Source: an uncultured bacterium
GTDB taxonomy: Bacteria > Bacteroidota > Ignavibacteria > Kapaibacteriales > UBA2268
Direction: 5' to 3'
Assembly: GCA_937875295.1 (NCBI GenBank)
Contig: CALLXS010000001.1
Span: 1 to 12,171 of the forward strand
DNA length: 12,171 bases
Shown here: positions 1 through 9,600 of the stretch, one piece after another
Position numbering within the stretch: the first letter of the stretch is position 1
Layout of the letters: the number at the start of each line of letters is the position of its first letter
Position numbers and translations under genes: made by a program
Notes under the pieces: model-generated
The model's database searches: none
What the model was told of the DNA's origin: nothing
What the model saw: the letters and a program-made list of their open reading frames with translations, nothing else

Positions 1-249
1 AAACTTCATATTACTATGAAAGCATCAGATGCTGAGTTAGAGGAATCTGCGGATAATCGTACAAAAGAAATAGATTATACTTTAAGGAGCTTAGGCGATA
101 TGTTCAAAATAGTAATAAAAAGAAATAAATTAGATAGTTCGATAAATGATCTAATCAATAGCGATTACGAGTCAAGTTTTTGGCAAAATATTGATTTAAA
201 TGGGATTGAAGATGTAGTCAATTCCTTTCGTACGAAGTATAGAGTATGA
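1..249 (+). CDS. Partial phage protein, probable tail assembly chaperone (5' end outside window)
   Basis: The frame is open from the first base of the window and stops at TGA 247-249, so at least 82 C-terminal residues are present and the true start is probably off the left edge. An internal ATG at 16 exists but has no convincing ribosome binding site. The visible protein is small, acidic and mostly helical, with no catalytic motif that I recognise. The functional guess rests on position: in long-tailed phages the one or two small genes just before the tape measure gene usually encode chaperones that coat the tape measure protein during tail assembly. The next small frame overlaps the end of this one from base 218, which is typical of chaperone pairs made by programmed frameshifting. 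The family is not recognised from sequence. Confidence 0.55.
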   Translation, partial: KLHITMKASDAELEESADNRTKEIDYTLRSLGDMFKIVIKRNKLDSSINDLINSDYESSFWQNIDLNGIEDVVNSFRTKYRV

Positions 250-286
250 TAATAAGAGAGTTGATTTAGTATTAAATTCTAAGGCG

Positions 287-550
287 ATGACAGTAAAAAA
301 AGTGATGACAGAATCTCAAATATCGGACTTAGAGAAGAGAACTAATGCGAGGTGGCGACCAGACAACTTAATCCCTTGCGTTAGTGAGAGGTACCCAGCG
401 GATATATCGTATGAGTACGAATTGAAATATTTGTGTTGGGATGCCGCAGAAGGCAACCCAAGATTATATAAAGATATGTATCATAAATGGACATTAGCTG
501 AAGTATATGAAGCAATTATGCTTCGGCGAGTTTATAATTGGTGGAGTTAA
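287..550 (+). CDS. Small phage protein before the tape measure gene, possible second half of a tail assembly chaperone
   Basis: An 87-residue frame from ATG 287 to TAA 548-550, ending one base before the tape measure ATG, so the two are likely co-transcribed and translationally coupled. The protein is rich in tryptophan and tyrosine, with a C-terminal helix around WTLAEVYEAIMLRRVYNWW. I do not recognise the family. Its place directly before a tape measure gene suggests the C-terminal part of a tail chaperone. The same frame is open back to base 218, overlapping the preceding gene by about 30 bases. ATG 287 has only a weak AAGG at 281-284, too close to the start, so it could be made instead as a frameshift extension of the upstream gene. 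Both readings are inference. Confidence 0.6.
   Translation: MTVKKVMTESQISDLEKRTNARWRPDNLIPCVSERYPADISYEYELKYLCWDAAEGNPRLYKDMYHKWTLAEVYEAIMLRRVYNWWS
540..546 (+). promoter_or_regulatory. Ribosome binding site of the tape measure gene
   Basis: GGTGGAG lies five bases before ATG 552. It fixes the tape measure start at 552 rather than the in-frame ATG at 507, which lies within the preceding gene and has no such site. Most other genes here lack a Shine-Dalgarno sequence. Confidence 0.6.
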
Positions 551-551
551 T

Positions 552-3500
552 ATGAGTGATTTAGGAATGAAGTTTACTTTGTCCCCATCTCTTGATGTAG
601 GTGCTTTAAACTATGTACTTGCTCAGATGAAGAAGAGCTTAGGCGACGCAGGGTCAAATATTAAAATGATTGATGCTGATGAGTTTAATAAAGGGCTTGA
701 TAGTATTAAGCAGGGCTTTAAAGAAACGACCGAGTCTTCTGATAAGCTTGATGAGAGTTTGCAAAAGCCGATAAAATCGTCAAGTGCATTAGCAAATGCT
801 TTTAAATTTAACATGGTTATTGATGCAGTGGACAAAGTCTCTCAAGCTATGACTAAGTTAACAGACGAAAGTATTAAATATGAAGCTAGCTTAAAAGCAG
901 TAGGTGCTATAACTGGTTTTACAGGTAAGGAACTTGATGATATTGGTGATAAAGCAAGAGGATTAGCTAAATCATTCGGAGGTACAGCGACAGACCAATT
1001 ATCATCCTTTCAAGGAATTTTATCAAAGATAGGACCTGAAGTTGCTAAAGATAGTTCAGCACTTGAATTATTTGGTAAAAATATAAACATATTATCAAAA
1101 GCATCAGGAGATAGTGCAGCTACCTCAATGCAAGCAATTACCGATACAATGCTTCAAATGGGTTTGGCAATTGGCGAACCGATAGAAATTGCTCAAAAAT
1201 CTACAGATGTTATTAATGCACTTGCCGCGTCGGCACAAGTAGGAGCGGCTGAAATCCCAGAGGTTGCTGAGTCACTTGTAGTAGCAGGTGTTGCTGCTAA
1301 AGGAGCGAATATTGGATTAGTGGATGTGAACGCTGCGATTCAAGTATTAGCATTAGGTGGTAAAAGAGGTGCTGAGGCAGGTACTGCTTTGAGAAATGTA
1401 ATCGGTTATTTACAAAAAGCTTCCGGGCCCGCAGCTGAAGTAATGCAAAGTTTGGGAACTTCAACAGAAGAGTTAGGAGAATTACTTACTACTCAAGGTT
1501 TAGATGTTGCTCTTGCGAAAATAAGAGATGGTATGGATACTCTTGGCAGTGATGCTGAAAAAAACGCAGCTTTAATGAGAATATTCGGGATGGAGAATGC
1601 AGCAGCAGCTGGGATATTAATAGGTAATGCTGATAAGTTTAAGGAATTTGCAAGCGGTATAGAGCTTGGAATGCAAGGCGCTGGGAGTGCATTTGAACAA
1701 GCTGAAATTAGGATGGATACTACTCAAGGAATGATTGATAGGATGATGGCTAATGTAAGTGATTTTATGATCGGTATGGGTAGTATAGTTAGCGGTGGGA
1801 TTGGTGCTGTAATTAATGTATCTGCACAGTTAGCACCAATGGTAACAACATTCGCTACTTTAAAAAGCATTATACCAGTAGCACAATTGTCAGAGTTTAC
1901 TAATAACCTTGTATCAAAGTTTCTGCCAGCACTTGTGACACAGAATGTTGCAACAAAGCAACTAATATTATCTGAATACATGCTTAACTTTGCGAAAGCA
2001 AACGGTATTGCAACAGATGGAAAGAGTGTAGCTGTAGTGTTAGCTAAAGCAGGTGCAGTTAAGATTGCAACGGTTGCTCAATGGTTGTGGAATACAGCAA
2101 TGAATGCTAATCCAATAGGAGCATTAATACTTGGCGTAACTGCCCTAGTAGGAGTTATTGCGTTATTGTCTAATGCGTTCTCTAAATCTGCTAAAGATCG
2201 TGAGGATGACGCAAAGGCAGAATCAGAAAGTATTGATAAACAAATTGCTAACTATAAAAAGAAGGAAAATGCAGTAAATGCTCAAAAAGCTCTCATCAGT
2301 ACATATGAAGAGCTAGGCACGAAGGCTTCAAGGACTGCTGAGGAAGAGGATAAGTTTATGCAAGTGCAAATAGATTTGGCAAAAACAATGCCGGGATCTA
2401 TTTCAAGTACAAAGTCTTTTAGCGATAATTTAGCCACTTTGAAAGCGAAATTAAACGAAAGCACAATTGAGGTTGATAAGTTCCAAAATGAGATTAAGAA
2501 ATTAGAAGATCGCAAGGTAGAAGTAAATATTGAAATAAAGAAGGCACAGAATGAGCAGATAACGGATGACATTAACGATGTGTTTGATTCTTGGACTGGA
2601 TTTGATGCAGCTGCGAAAGCTACTACTAATAATTTTATTGAACAAATGAAATTAGCTCAAAATTCTGATGAATTAAAGAAAATAGGGACTGACTTAAAAA
2701 CTGCAATTTATGGAAATAGCGAGTTTAAAAATATCGATGCACAAGACAAAGCAAATCTGGAAAAACTTGCTGATGCTACAATGGTTAATCTTGAGGAACA
2801 ATTTAAGCTAAAGCGTGAAGATGCAGGGAATAAGATAAAGGATATTATTAACTCTGCAATCAATAGTGGTAGCGGTGAATTATCTCTTGTTACTCCTATT
2901 GGTGATTCTAATATGATAGGTCAGAAGTTAAAAGATTCATTAAATGTCACGGCTAATGATATAGAAAGCGAATTGCAGAAGTTATCAAAAGCAAATAATA
3001 TCCCTATTGAAGATTTAAGAAAAATGTATTCAGAAATGAATTCTGAGGTCCAGAAAAATAGAGTTGGTGATGCGATAAAAGAATCATTAGAAATAAAAGG
3101 TAAAATCAATAGTAGTGAACAAAACAAACAATTGATTGATGCTTATTCTGATGCAATGAATGAAATTAACAACCTGAGGTCTAAGAAAAGTGATAGTGGT
3201 CTAACTGTAAATGAACAAAATCAATTAGATGAATTAAGTAAAAAAGCACAGGAGACAGCTGATAAGATCGGTGCAATTGCTCCAGAAAGCAAGACTAATT
3301 TTAAAACTATAGTAGATGAAGCAGGTAATTTAAAGCAAGTTTATGATATAAATATACAAAAAGCAAGTGAATTAGTAGAAGCTAATAAGGAGATTGGGAA
3401 TACAGAGCCACAAGAGAAATATATAAATGCAATAACTGCTCAGTCTGTAGAAATCGACAAACAAAAAGCTAAGTTATACGAGCTAAAGGAAAAAGCAGAC

Positions 3501-5291
3501 CAAGCTAATGACCCAAAAGAGAAGCAGAAATACATTGATTTGTATAATAAAGAAAATGAGGCAATAAAAAAGAATACAAATGATTTAGTAACTCAATTAG
3601 TAAAAGGGAAAGACGCAGGGTTAGATATCAGTAAAAGTATTGACATTTTAGCTAATTCTCTTGGCATCACTCGCGAAGAAGCAAATAGATTATTGTTAGC
3701 GGAGAAATTACGAGAAGCATCAAAAGATGGTGATATTACAAAAGATAAGATTAAAGAAATTGCTAATAGTTTTAATGTTTCCGAAAGTGCAGCTGAGAAA
3801 TTGTATAAGCAACAGCAAATGAATACAAAAGAAGCACTGAATACCGCCAATGCTGTTGCAAGCATAGAAAACGCATATGATAATGCATCTGCTATTGCTA
3901 AAGATCGTTTAGAGAGCAATAAAATGGAATATTTGAATTTATCGCAAACAGAGACTGAAAGAGACTTAACCGAAGGAGAAAAGAGAAGAAAAGCAGAATT
4001 AGAAAAGAATGCAAGATGGGATGTTGGAGAAGTTTCTAAATTAAACAAACTTGAAGAACAAGCAAATAAAGTTTTCAGTGAAAAAGAGAAAAAGACTGCT
4101 AAAAAAACTACTGAAGATATTCAAAAGGTTATAGAGAAAGCTGAGGAAGAGGGACGGAAGAAAAGAGAAGAATTAGAGTTGCGTTCAATCGAAGACCAAG
4201 AGAAGCAGGCAAGAGAAAGAAAAATTGCAGGATTAAAGAAAACAGAAGATGATATATTAAAGCAAATTGAAGAAGCAGAAAAGAAAAAGAATGAAAAACT
4301 AATCAAGCAATTAAAAGAGAATTTATCTTTACAAAAGCAAATAAATGAGGATGAGCTGATAAAATATGATACAGAAATTGCAAAAAAGAGAATGGCGGAA
4401 GAAGATAAGAATAATAAAGAAATCAAATCAGCCCGTACTAAATACATTAACGATGCGAATAAATCAGCACTAGAATTATTAAAGAATCAAAGTTATTCAC
4501 TAGTTGGTGATGATTATATAAATAATCTTAATTCACAAAAAGATTTAGCTACACAAATTGCAGAAGATGAAGCTAAGCAAAAGGTTAATACATTAATTGA
4601 ATCAAACAAAAATATCATTAAGTTATACTCAGAATTACTTGAGTATAGATCAATTATTGCAAGTAAGACTATAGCTTTAGATAATGCTATTGCAAACAAT
4701 GAGGTTGATGAAATAAAGAAGTTATCTGCAGATATTGACGACCTAAAAAGTAAGTCAAGTAACCTTTTATCTGATATTGATAGTACTATTGATAACATTA
4801 AGGAATCGGATGAAGCTAGGTCTATAAATATTAAAGTAAATTACGAGTTAGACAAGAGCAATGATGAGATAGACGAGAAAATTGACAAAGCTAAAATAGC
4901 CATAAATGCTAAGTCGTATGCTGATTATAGCCGTAAGATTGCACTTGAAGAAGCTGAAAGGACATATAGGGCAGAATTAGCATTAGCACAAGGGAACAAC
5001 AATCTAAAGTTAGAGGCTGAGAAAAAGTTCCAACAAGAGAAACTAAGGCTACATATGGAGTATTTAGACAAATCATTAGATTATGAAGATGTTGTTTTGA
5101 ATGCTCAATATAAATTTATAAATACATTTACTCAATCATTTATGGATACTGCTATTAATCCTATTCAGCAAGAGATTAATAAGCTACAGGATCAACTAAA
5201 TGCAATAAGAGATTACAATAAGGATGGGAGTAATGACCAGTACAATAAAGATGTTGAGGCATTTAGAGAAGCATCTCAGGTTGTGAATTGA
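552..5291 (+). CDS. Phage tail tape measure protein, TP901 family
   Basis: This 1579-residue protein fits a tape measure protein, which sets tail length, is packed in the tail tube and helps deliver phage DNA across the host envelope. Residues of roughly 105-400 resemble the TP901 core region: a glycine- and alanine-rich stretch with the AVGAITGFTGKELDDIGDKA and SKASGDSAATSMQAITDTM segments. Hydrophobic stretches follow at about 400-445 and 521-541 (PIGALILGVTALVGVIALL), candidates for membrane insertion. From about 550 to the end it is lysine- and glutamate-rich coiled coil, densest near residues 1180-1300. The start at 552 is supported by a good ribosome binding site. The gene ends at TGA 5289-5291 and is followed by a terminator rather than distal tail genes. 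Its last residues show no recognisable C-terminal domain, so 3' truncation is possible. Family assignment is firm; intactness is not. Confidence 0.92.
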   Translation: MSDLGMKFTLSPSLDVGALNYVLAQMKKSLGDAGSNIKMIDADEFNKGLDSIKQGFKETTESSDKLDESLQKPIKSSSALANAFKFNMVIDAVDKVSQAMTKLTDESIKYEASLKAVGAITGFTGKELDDIGDKARGLAKSFGGTATDQLSSFQGILSKIGPEVAKDSSALELFGKNINILSKASGDSAATSMQAITDTMLQMGLAIGEPIEIAQKSTDVINALAASAQVGAAEIPEVAESLVVAGVAAKGANIGLVDVNAAIQVLALGGKRGAEAGTALRNVIGYLQKASGPAAEVMQSLGTSTEELGELLTTQGLDVALAKIRDGMDTLGSDAEKNAALMRIFGMENAAAAGILIGNADKFKEFASGIELGMQGAGSAFEQAEIRMDTTQGMIDRMMANVSDFMIGMGSIVSGGIGAVINVSAQLAPMVTTFATLKSIIPVAQLSEFTNNLVSKFLPALVTQNVATKQLILSEYMLNFAKANGIATDGKSVAVVLAKAGAVKIATVAQWLWNTAMNANPIGALILGVTALVGVIALLSNAFSKSAKDREDDAKAESESIDKQIANYKKKENAVNAQKALISTYEELGTKASRTAEEEDKFMQVQIDLAKTMPGSISSTKSFSDNLATLKAKLNESTIEVDKFQNEIKKLEDRKVEVNIEIKKAQNEQITDDINDVFDSWTGFDAAAKATTNNFIEQMKLAQNSDELKKIGTDLKTAIYGNSEFKNIDAQDKANLEKLADATMVNLEEQFKLKREDAGNKIKDIINSAINSGSGELSLVTPIGDSNMIGQKLKDSLNVTANDIESELQKLSKANNIPIEDLRKMYSEMNSEVQKNRVGDAIKESLEIKGKINSSEQNKQLIDAYSDAMNEINNLRSKKSDSGLTVNEQNQLDELSKKAQETADKIGAIAPESKTNFKTIVDEAGNLKQVYDINIQKASELVEANKEIGNTEPQEKYINAITAQSVEIDKQKAKLYELKEKADQANDPKEKQKYIDLYNKENEAIKKNTNDLVTQLVKGKDAGLDISKSIDILANSLGITREEANRLLLAEKLREASKDGDITKDKIKEIANSFNVSESAAEKLYKQQQMNTKEALNTANAVASIENAYDNASAIAKDRLESNKMEYLNLSQTETERDLTEGEKRRKAELEKNARWDVGEVSKLNKLEEQANKVFSEKEKKTAKKTTEDIQKVIEKAEEEGRKKREELELRSIEDQEKQARERKIAGLKKTEDDILKQIEEAEKKKNEKLIKQLKENLSLQKQINEDELIKYDTEIAKKRMAEEDKNNKEIKSARTKYINDANKSALELLKNQSYSLVGDDYINNLNSQKDLATQIAEDEAKQKVNTLIESNKNIIKLYSELLEYRSIIASKTIALDNAIANNEVDEIKKLSADIDDLKSKSSNLLSDIDSTIDNIKESDEARSINIKVNYELDKSNDEIDEKIDKAKIAINAKSYADYSRKIALEEAERTYRAELALAQGNNNLKLEAEKKFQQEKLRLHMEYLDKSLDYEDVVLNAQYKFINTFTQSFMDTAINPIQQEINKLQDQLNAIRDYNKDGSNDQYNKDVEAFREASQVVN

Positions 5292-5340
5292 TGTAGAATT
5301 TGTATTTTTGATAGCAGTAAGTCTATAACATACTGCAAAA

Positions 5341-5382
5341 TATAGTAATTAACTTTATTTATACTATTGGTAATTTACTATA
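5341..5382. repeat. Inverted repeat TATAGTAA / TTACTATA
   Basis: Arms at 5341-5348 and 5375-5382 are perfect 8-base inverted copies around a 26-base AT-rich spacer, just beyond the tape measure stop codon. Such short AT-rich arms can arise by chance. A recombinase or repressor site is possible but unsupported. Confidence 0.3.
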
Positions 5383-5388
5383 AAATAT

Positions 5389-5427
5389 AAAAAAGAGATA
5401 TTAAAATTATTTTAATATCTCTTTTTT
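5389..5427. terminator. Bidirectional intrinsic terminator between the tape measure gene and cas2
   Basis: An 18-base perfect stem (5389-5406 with 5410-5427) around a 3-base TTA loop. The core AGAGATATTAAAA is flanked by A and T runs, so either strand makes a hairpin followed by uridines. It lies between two convergent transcription units: the tape measure gene on the plus strand and cas9-cas1-cas2 on the minus strand, whose last stop codon is a few bases away. It should end both transcripts and insulate the modules. Confidence 0.85.
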
Positions 5428-5429
5428 TA

Positions 5430-5771
5430 TTAAAATATGGATAATTGTTGAACTTCTTTTTGTAATGGAATAGTAGTTTTATGTCCCCAATAATTTATCA
5501 TATTTCCGAATTGTTTATCTGTTACACTCAAGATACTGACTTTTCCTTCAGCTTCTATCATTCTTTTTATTCTTTTAATATAAGTATCTGTTGCTTCGCC
5601 ACTAGCACAATGCCTAATATAGACGGAATATTGTAGCATAGAAAAACCACTTTTTTTAAGGTTTTTTCTAAACCTTGCGGAAGATTTTCTTTGTTCTTTT
5701 GTCTCAGTGGGCATATCGAACATTACAAAAAGCCACATAATATGGTATCCGTTTAATCTATTTTGTTCCAT
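5430..5771 (-). CDS. cas2: CRISPR-associated endonuclease Cas2 (type II)
   Basis: A 113-residue Cas2, the structural partner of Cas1 in the spacer integration complex. The ferredoxin-like first strand reads IMWLFVMFDMPT, with the conserved aspartate at residue 19. The SMLQYSVYIRHCASGE segment, a central IKRIKRMIEAEGKVSILSVTDKQFG stretch and a C-terminal beta strand (VQQLSIF) follow the pattern of Cas2 proteins from type II-C loci of Bacteroidota. Length is normal for the family. The start codon lies inside the end of cas1, overlapping by 14 bases, so the two are translationally coupled. It is the last gene of the operon and its stop abuts the bidirectional terminator. No CRISPR array follows it, although that is where one is often found in this subtype. 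Confidence 0.95.
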   Translation of the reverse strand: MEQNRLNGYHIMWLFVMFDMPTETKEQRKSSARFRKNLKKSGFSMLQYSVYIRHCASGEATDTYIKRIKRMIEAEGKVSILSVTDKQFGNMINYWGHKTTIPLQKEVQQLSIF

Positions 5772-6663
5772 TAGTAATTTCAGGAAAATTAATTAACTTT
5801 TGTTTTCCATCAATACATTTAGCTAAAGATGAAGTAGTATAACTAAATGCAATCATCATTGGTCGGATGAGGTTTCGCATTTTTACATCGGAAGTTAAAA
5901 CTTTAAGAGCTTGTAATTTAAAATCTTTGTTAATGCTGTGAATTTCGGGATTATCTTTGATAAATTGATATACAAATGCATCTGCAAAGGGTCTATATGG
6001 TTCCATTATATCATCTGCTAAGCACATATAATTATACTTGTTTTGGTGATGAATTCCAATTGTGGGAAGTAGTCCAGAAGCAATAAGCGCTCTAGCTATT
6101 CCTGCTCTAATTATTGAATATGAATAATTTAAGAGCGAATTTGGGTAAATTCCTTCCCTTTCTCTTTTGAAATTTGGAATATCAAATAGTTCTTTCCAAT
6201 AATGTTTTGCTGCGATTGCCTCTCGATTATTAGAATCGCCAGACTTAACATTTTTAACTAAGTTATTTAAAAAAATTGATTCTTTACCGTTATTTTTAAG
6301 TACTTTTGCTTGATTTTTGATTTTTGCTATTATTGTCTGTTTCCATAAATTATTTTTAATTGATTCAGAGGAGTTTAATTGAGATTTGTAAGTTGCTGTT
6401 TGAGTACTATGCCCAATCAAAGGGTTTAGCATTGAAATTGGTAAATGTTTTTCATCGCAAATAATAGTTGCTATATTATATTCTGCAAATTTCTGAAGAG
6501 CGCAATGAGTATATGTAATCATTCTATTATCAAGCATAATAAATCCCAAATCCTCAACGGGGAGCGAATTTAGCTCCCCAGTGGATTTATTTGAAATTTT
6601 CAACTGTTCATTTTCAATGGATAAATGGCATTCTGATTCTATATAAATTGATCTTTTAATCAT
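5758..6663 (-). CDS. cas1: CRISPR-associated endonuclease Cas1 (type II)
   Basis: A 301-residue Cas1, the integrase that inserts new spacers at the leader end of a CRISPR array together with Cas2. The expected metal-binding residues are present: E148 (SNNREAIAAKHYW), H205 (IGIHHQNKYN) and E221 (CLADDIMEPYRP). They match the spacing of type II Cas1 proteins. The N-terminal beta-rich domain spans about residues 1-95 and the helical catalytic domain the rest. Length is typical and I see no break. The start ATG overlaps the cas9 stop by 8 bases and the end overlaps cas2 by 14 bases, showing one operon. The region before the start is AT-rich without a Shine-Dalgarno sequence. The gene looks functional, but there is no array in the window for it to act on. 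Confidence 0.97.
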   Translation of the reverse strand: MIKRSIYIESECHLSIENEQLKISNKSTGELNSLPVEDLGFIMLDNRMITYTHCALQKFAEYNIATIICDEKHLPISMLNPLIGHSTQTATYKSQLNSSESIKNNLWKQTIIAKIKNQAKVLKNNGKESIFLNNLVKNVKSGDSNNREAIAAKHYWKELFDIPNFKREREGIYPNSLLNYSYSIIRAGIARALIASGLLPTIGIHHQNKYNYMCLADDIMEPYRPFADAFVYQFIKDNPEIHSINKDFKLQALKVLTSDVKMRNLIRPMMIAFSYTTSSLAKCIDGKQKLINFPEITNGTK

Positions 6664-9600
6664 TATAATATTTAGATATTTTAATAAATGTACCAGTTAC
6701 ATCTAGAACAATCGGAATACCCTTAAAGGTATTAGAATTACATCTTTTTACCTTTCCATCAATTTTGGTGACATCTTTTACAGAAGTATCCTTATCCGCA
6801 TTTATATTAGAATAAAAGTGTCTTCCCAAAATTAGATTGTTAGGAATAAAAAATTTAATTAATCTAAAAATTCTTAACTTTAGTTCCTTACGAATTTCTT
6901 CAGGAAGCTCTCTAATATTTATTTGTTCGTTGTTTATTAGTGCTTGGTAATAAGGAAGTTCGTCAGGAGATTCATTGTACATAACTACTAAGTCTCCAGC
7001 TTTTAATCTACAAAAAAATGGTAGAGTAATTATATTATTTTTTTTATCTGTAATTGTAATTTCAGTCGGAAATAGATTTTGAACAGAACCGCTTCTTAAT
7101 TGATTAGATAATTCCAAATTTGAAATTAGTTTACATTCAGTAATATTTTCATTTTTACTATCTAAGCCTTTATAAATTGCTATAGCATAATTTCCATCGT
7201 TTTCGACGATGTAATTATTTTTATAATCTTTTTTAGATAAATGTGTATGAGGTTTAAAAATAACTGGGCTAAGTTTATTTGCAAATACTTTAATATTTTT
7301 AATTGGTACAGGTTTTCCTTCAGGATTTTTTTTCAAATTTGGTTCTAAAAATATTCCATTTTCCTTAATTTTAGAAAGAACCTGATTTTCAAACATATTC
7401 CTAATTTTATCATCAACTATAAATTTAATATCACTTTCTTTTAAATTTTGAACAGGAATAGTTTTTGTATATTTTATCACTTCTTCGATTTCACCACTTT
7501 TTGTATTGACTTGATTTCTTTTTATTACTCCATAAAAAGTTTCCTTGTTTAAAGAAGCCCTTATTCCTAAACCTTTTTCATATTTAGGTATTTTCTTACC
7601 ATTTTCATCTAATTGATCTGTATATTGAATATTATTATTAATTTTTAATTTGCGTTTAGTTTGCTTTAATGTTGAATCTCTAAAACTATAAGAAATTAAA
7701 ATGTTTTCTTTTATTTTAAGTACATCTTCTACAAAGTTCTTCCAAGGTCTAGGAAAATATGGTCGAAGAGAATTGTTAATGAATTCATCTTCTTTTTCTC
7801 TAAAATATTTTGCTAAAGTTTCATATATTGTTTTATTGTCTATCGTATTTCTTCTATCCATTAGGGAAATTACTATTGCATCAATAGCGTGATGTGAGTG
7901 TTCGCTTCTATCTTTTCCAGTGGGATTAATGGTAGATAGTGCATCATCTTCTGTATCGGTATCTTGTTCAATGATATTTTGTAATCCCCAAAGTTTTCTT
8001 AAATCGGCTGTAATATTGCCTTTTACTGCAATTACTTTATCAAAAACAGTTTTTAAGTAATGGATAGAATATTTTGTAATTATTCCCGTATCAATTAATT
8101 GACTATTTTTAAATCCTTCTTTTATTTCATTCATCATAAAACGATTAAATTTCCCTTTCCAATAGTTTCTGTGAATTAAGTTATAATGTCTATCTATTAT
8201 AGCATCGTCTTTTTGGTCTTTTGTAGTTGCCATTTTTGATCTTCCATTTGCTATTTCTTTTCTATTTTCGAATTCAATAGCTTTTTCGAGCCAAATTTTA
8301 ATTGTTTCAACTATTGGAGGACAAATTATTGATTTACCACCAAGTGAAATAGTTACTTCTTCGTTATAATTAGGCAAATTCACAGGTAAAAGATTTTTTT
8401 TGATAAATCTATTGTAATAATTATTAGCAAGAGTAATATTTTCTTGAGAATTGTCAAAAGATTGGCTTCGAGGTAAAGTATGCTCTATATCAAAATCAGG
8501 ATTTTCACCTAAAAAACTATGCAGAGGAATGGTTTGACCTGTATAAATACATTTTTTATTTTGTTCTATCCATAATTGAAATTTTAAAATATCTCTATCG
8601 TTTGGAATATATTCTTTTTTGTATTCTTCAAAATATAATTCTGAAATTTCTGTTTTATATTTTTGACGTCTTTTTTCTAACTCATTTTGGTATTTTTGAA
8701 TAGCTTTTCGCTCGTTTGCATTATTTAGGTCACGAGTGGTTTCGATTATTACTGTATCATTTTGAGGATCAAGCCTATCACTTAAAATTAATTCATTTAT
8801 TAATGATTTAAGTTCGTATAATGCTCTCATAGCCATAGGATTACGTACAGATGGTGTGCTTGGGCTGCCCAATAAATAATAGTTTTTTCCATTAATATTG
8901 GTAGGTTTAGCTTTTGGGAATATTTCAATTTCAGATGGATGATATAATTTGTCAAAATTCTCTTTAGGTATGTTATATTGAGCTTCGCTTAAATATTCAA
9001 TTACCATTTCATCTATTCTTTTATTTTGCAAGTATTCGCCATTAGGCTTTTTTGCTATTTGTTCCATTAATGAATGCTCTAAATCAATTAATAACTTTTC
9101 CCTATCATTTTCTATCATCGATGCATATCTTTTTCTACCATATTCATTTTCTGTCGCAGTAATTAGTGCTTCTTTATCTTTGTTTTTTAAACAATAATTA
9201 ATATTAATGTGTTTTTCAGAATTTCTTATTCTATTTAGTACAGTATTTACTATTAAAACCTTTTTCTTTTGGTCGGTATGTGATTCAATAATAAACTCAA
9301 TTTCATCACTGATTTGCTCTTTTAATTTTTCCCATTTTGCTTTGCCTATAACTTCTGGCATATTTGCTAAAAATACAGAATGAGAATATAAGAGACCTTT
9401 TTCTAGATAAGGTAGAATTTTCTTTATTGCTTTTAAACTAAGTGATCCATATCCTTCTTTTAAATTAATTTTTGTAAATTTATTAGCCTTTTCTTCGTCG
9501 AAATCTAATCTATTTATAGCATATTCATATAATTTATCATCGTCTTCATAATTATTTAACACATTCCATATTTCAAAAATATCTACTTTGAAATCTTCTC

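Noticed and set aside
507..551. In-frame ATG 507 as start of the tape measure gene.
   Set aside because: It would overlap the preceding gene by 44 bases and lacks a ribosome binding site, while ATG 552 has GGTGGAG at good spacing.
7701..7892. Plus-strand 63-residue frame inside cas9.
   Set aside because: It is antisense to conserved Cas9 sequence between RuvC-III and the C-terminal domain and shows no protein features of its own.
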